A stretch of 32,439 nucleotides of DNA from Rhizobium sp. PDO1-076. GTDB taxonomy: Bacteria > Pseudomonadota > Alphaproteobacteria > Rhizobiales > Rhizobiaceae. Made by a program: the position numbers and the translations under genes. The stretch is taken from positions 1-32,439 of the forward strand of contig NZ_AHZC01000380.1 of NCBI RefSeq assembly GCF_000247475.1, written 5' to 3'. Of the stretch, positions 29,619 through 32,439 are shown in pieces (positions within the stretch are counted from its first letter, which is position 1; each line of letters opens with the position of its first letter). The notes under the pieces are model-generated. The model saw nothing but the letters and a program-made list of their open reading frames with translations, had not been told where the DNA came from and ran no database searches.

Positions 29619-31043
29619 CTAGTGTTTCAGGATCACGAGCCGTGTCTGGGTGAATTCCAGCATGCCGTGCTTGCCATCGTCGCCGCCGAGGCCCGATCGT
29701 TTCCAGCCGGCGTGGTAGCCCTGGTAGGGATCGGCGGGGAAGCGGTTGATGTAGAGCTCGCCGGCCTCGATCTCGTTCGCGGCCTTCATCACCTTGCGAT
29801 AGTTATCGGAAAACAGCACCGAGGCGAGGCCGAACTGGTGGTCGCTGGCCATGGCAAGCGCGTCGTCGAATTCGTCGTAAGGGATGACGGCGAGAACCGG
29901 ACCGAAGACCTCTTCGCGGACGATTTCCATGTCGTGGCGGCAATGGGAGAGCAAAGTCGGCGGATAGAAATAGCCGTCGCCGGCGGGCACGAAGCCGCCC
30001 GTCTCGATGATCGCGCCGTCTGCCCTTGCCCGCTCGACCATGTGATGGACGCGCAGGCGGGCAGCCGCATTGGCCAGCGGTCCCATCGCATCCGGGCTTT
30101 TGCCGCGATCGCCGTACCGGCGCTCATGGAATGCGATGCGCAATCTGACAAGCAGATCCTCGTGCACCGACTGATGCACATACAGACGTTCGACGGAGGT
30201 GCAGACCTGGCCGCAATGGGCGGTCTTGGCCGAAAGCACCATGCGGGTCACCGCATCCAGATCGGCGTCGGGCTCGACGATGACAGGTGTCTTGCCGCCG
30301 AGTTCCAAGGATGGCTTGGCGATATTGGTCTTGCAATATTTCAACACGGTTTGGCCGGCGACGACGCTGCCCGTCAGCGTGATCATGCCGACCTGTGGCC
30401 GTGTGCACATCACTTCTGCAACGTCATGGCTCATGGTCATGATGTTGACGAGCCCGGTCGGCAATTCGGCTTCGAGCAGAGCCTCGGCAAAAACGAAGGC
30501 GGAGGTCGGCGTGTTGTTGCTCGGTCGCACGACCACCGCATTGCCGGTGATCAGGGCCGGGGCAATCTTGCGCACAAGTGTGTAGATCGGGAAGTTGAAC
30601 GGGATGAGACAGGCGACCACGCCGATCGGCGCACGCTTCAGCATCAGCGTCTCGTCCGGCGTGTCGCTCTCGATCACTTCGCCTTCGATCCGGCGGGCCC
30701 ATTCGGCATGATAGCGCATCAGCTCGACGCCGTAGATGGCTTCGGCGGTGGCATCCGCCAGGCTCTTGCCGCTCTCGCGGGCAAGCGCCTCGCCAATCCT
30801 GCCGGCATTGCGCTCTATTGCGTCTGCCAGACGACGCATGGCGTTGCCGCGCTCGATCGCCGGCAGTTTGCCCCAGCTTTTCTGCGCCTCGGCGGCATGG
30901 GCAACGGCTGCGACGACATCCGCTTCCGTGGCGGCGGGAACCGACGCAAAAACGTCGCCGTCTGCAGGGTTGCGAACTTCGATTACGGGGCGGCTTTCCA
31001 GCTCGACGAAACGGCCGCCAATGAAATTGCGATACTCGGTCAT
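29619..31043 (-). CDS. AldA-like aldehyde dehydrogenase (lactaldehyde/glycolaldehyde dehydrogenase type)
   Basis: This 474-aa NAD(P)-dependent aldehyde dehydrogenase has the catalytic Cys281 in CGQVCTS, the general base Glu247 in LELGGK, and N150 in PFNFP. The C-terminal YINRFPADPYQGYHAGWKRSGLGG closely follows the substrate-proximal segment of E. coli AldA, as does AEWARRIEGEVIESD, so a small hydroxyaldehyde substrate is likely. The adenine-ribose motif reads VVVRPSNNTP where most members have KPSE. I chose ATG at 31043 because GGAG (31050-31053) is 6 bases upstream; the in-frame ATG at 31049 touches that box and upstream TTG is unlikely. It is the first gene of the operon, downstream of the LysR gene. 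Confidence 0.88.
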   Translation of the reverse strand: MTEYRNFIGGRFVELESRPVIEVRNPADGDVFASVPAATEADVVAAVAHAAEAQKSWGKLPAIERGNAMRRLADAIERNAGRIGEALARESGKSLADATAEAIYGVELMRYHAEWARRIEGEVIESDTPDETLMLKRAPIGVVACLIPFNFPIYTLVRKIAPALITGNAVVVRPSNNTPTSAFVFAEALLEAELPTGLVNIMTMSHDVAEVMCTRPQVGMITLTGSVVAGQTVLKYCKTNIAKPSLELGGKTPVIVEPDADLDAVTRMVLSAKTAHCGQVCTSVERLYVHQSVHEDLLVRLRIAFHERRYGDRGKSPDAMGPLANAAARLRVHHMVERARADGAIIETGGFVPAGDGYFYPPTLLSHCRHDMEIVREEVFGPVLAVIPYDEFDDALAMASDHQFGLASVLFSDNYRKVMKAANEIEAGELYINRFPADPYQGYHAGWKRSGLGGDDGKHGMLEFTQTRLVILKH

Positions 31044-31122
31044 GGCCATCTCCTGCAGCGAAACTATCGCCAAGTAGGGGCCGCAGATGCCGGCTTCGCA
31101 AGCGAGTTATTTTCGGGCTGAT

Positions 31123-31139
31123 CATTCCAAAAAGGAATG
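31123..31139. promoter_or_regulatory. LysR-type operator candidate (T-N11-A palindrome)
   Basis: CATTCC (31123-31128), AAAAA and GGAATG (31134-31139) form a perfect 6-bp inverted repeat. The core TTCC-N5-GGAA contains a T-N11-A, the classic LysR binding pattern. It sits 2 bases downstream of the lysR stop and 80 bases from the aldehyde dehydrogenase start, the right place for activation of that operon. No T-run follows on either strand, so it is not a good terminator. Confidence 0.5.
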
Positions 31140-31141
31140 TT

Positions 31142-32038
31142 TCAATCCGTGCCCAGCTCTGTCGTCAGCCATTGGCGAAATGCCGAGGCATTTGCGCTTT
31201 CGGGTTGCTCGGCGCGGGTAACCAGCCAGTAGGATTCGTGACCCTCCACCTCGACATCCATGACCTGCGTCAGCTGACCAGCCCGGATCAGGGACGCCAC
31301 CATGAAACGGTCTGCGACGGCCACGCCAAGACCGTTGCATGCTGCCTCCACCGCCATGTCGAGCAGGTCGAATTCCAGTCCACCGCGGGTGTTGGTATGA
31401 CTGAGATCGGCTGCATCCAGCCAGCGCTGCCAGGTCAGGTAGCGCTGGTCGGCGGACGCCAGAACATGCAGAAATGTCAGGTCGGAGAGATCGGTCGGCT
31501 GGCCATCCTTTCTTGCGCGCAACAGATGCGGCGCACAGACGGCGATATGGCGCTCCGTCATCAGCAGTTGCGATTTCAGCATCGGCCATTCGCCGTCTCC
31601 GAAGCGGATGGCGCAATCGAGAATGCTGCGTTCGGCGAGGCTGTCTTGCAGTTCGGTGGTGATGCTGATTTCGATATCGGGCATGAAAGCCCGCAAGCTG
31701 GCCAGTCTCGGCATCAGCCAGCGCTTGGCAAATGTCGGCGGCACATTGATGCGCAAACGACGCTGGTTGCTTTTTTCCATGATGCCGCGCACGGCCAGTT
31801 CGACATTGTGGAAGGCCTGCTGCAGGGTCGCCAGAAGCTCGACGCCAGACGGTGTCAGTTCAAGGTGATGATGCTTGCGGATCACCAGGGTTTCGCCGAG
31901 CTGCTCCTCGAGATTGCGGACCTGGCGGCTGACGGCACTCTGGGTCAGGTTCAACCGGTCTGCAGCGCGGGTAAAGCTGCGGGTCTGTCCGACCACCTCG
32001 AACACTTTCATGGCCGAAAGCGCCGGCAATTTTCGCAT
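31142..32038 (-). CDS. LysR-family transcriptional regulator (GcvA-like)
   Basis: The 298-aa protein has an N-terminal winged helix-turn-helix (ALSAMKVFEVVGQTRSFTRAADRLNLTQSAVSRQVRNLEEQLG, given in pieces: SFTRAADRL, TQSAVSRQV) and a C-terminal LysR effector domain (about residues 90-298). The LPALSAMKVFE start is characteristic of the GcvA branch. ATG at 32038 is preceded by AGGA about 8 bases upstream and gives the family start; an in-frame TTG at 32065 is rejected. It is transcribed toward the aldehyde dehydrogenase operon and divergently from the lactate dehydrogenase gene, so it may control both. The inducer is unknown. Confidence 0.88.
   Translation of the reverse strand: MRKLPALSAMKVFEVVGQTRSFTRAADRLNLTQSAVSRQVRNLEEQLGETLVIRKHHHLELTPSGVELLATLQQAFHNVELAVRGIMEKSNQRRLRINVPPTFAKRWLMPRLASLRAFMPDIEISITTELQDSLAERSILDCAIRFGDGEWPMLKSQLLMTERHIAVCAPHLLRARKDGQPTDLSDLTFLHVLASADQRYLTWQRWLDAADLSHTNTRGGLEFDLLDMAVEAACNGLGVAVADRFMVASLIRAGQLTQVMDVEVEGHESYWLVTRAEQPESANASAFRQWLTTELGTD

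Positions 32039-32439
<401 letters not shown>

Noticed and set aside
27679..31121. Two long plus-strand frames (647 and 499 codons) opposite the dehydratase and aldehyde dehydrogenase genes
   Set aside because: The minus-strand proteins have complete catalytic motifs and good ribosome binding sites; the plus-strand translations look like random GC-rich frames.

Overview
The window looks like the chromosome of an alphaproteobacterium of the Rhizobiales, most likely Rhizobiaceae. This rests on five things: the mdh-sucCDAB-lpd arrangement, an Omp19-type lipoprotein, an F1-only atpHAGDC operon, protein lengths typical of rhizobia (Mdh 320 aa, SucC 397, SucD 300, SucA 994, Lpd 468), and uniformly GC-rich coding. 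I see no rRNA, tRNA, CRISPR array, insertion sequence or phage gene. Apart from the 5' end of sdhB and the 3' end of ldh, which run off the window, the genes are intact; the one visible lesion is a one-base deletion near the end of sdhB.

Layout. Positions 1-409 hold the end of sdhB with a frameshift and then a clear terminator. Positions 600-2363 carry an Omp19-like lipoprotein and the division ATPase ZapE. Positions 2370-13267 form a TCA-cycle supercluster: mdh, sucC, sucD, sucA, sucB, three small accessory genes (MAPEG membrane protein, secreted four-cysteine protein, SDR oxidoreductase) and lpd. A perfect 12-bp-arm palindrome lies upstream and a terminator closes it. Positions 13315-16411 contain a cytochrome b561, a DUF2867 protein and, on the opposite strand, a TraB/GumN protein and XerC. 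Positions 16567-21388 run rightward: PlsC-like acyltransferase, stand-alone RecF/OLD-like ATPase, PriA and a DUF4345 membrane protein. Positions 21656-26596 are atpHAGDC, the soluble F1 part of ATP synthase (the F0 genes are elsewhere, as is usual in this class). A bidirectional terminator separates this from 26710-32439, a catabolic cluster.

How the genes work together. The first two thirds are core energy metabolism: succinate dehydrogenase, malate dehydrogenase, succinyl-CoA ligase, the complete 2-oxoglutarate dehydrogenase complex (E1, E2, E3) and F1-ATPase, with replication and chromosome upkeep genes (xerC, priA) between. The right end is accessory: an enolase-superfamily dehydratase, a GMC flavoprotein, an AldA-like aldehyde dehydrogenase, a LysR regulator and a divergent L-lactate/malate-type dehydrogenase. 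Together they suggest a sugar-acid route ending in (lact)aldehyde, lactate and pyruvate. The substrate is not known from sequence. The dehydratase has glycine where the first metal-binding aspartate is expected, and a LysR-type T-N11-A palindrome sits between lysR and the aldehyde dehydrogenase gene. This cluster is the most likely place for undescribed biochemistry.
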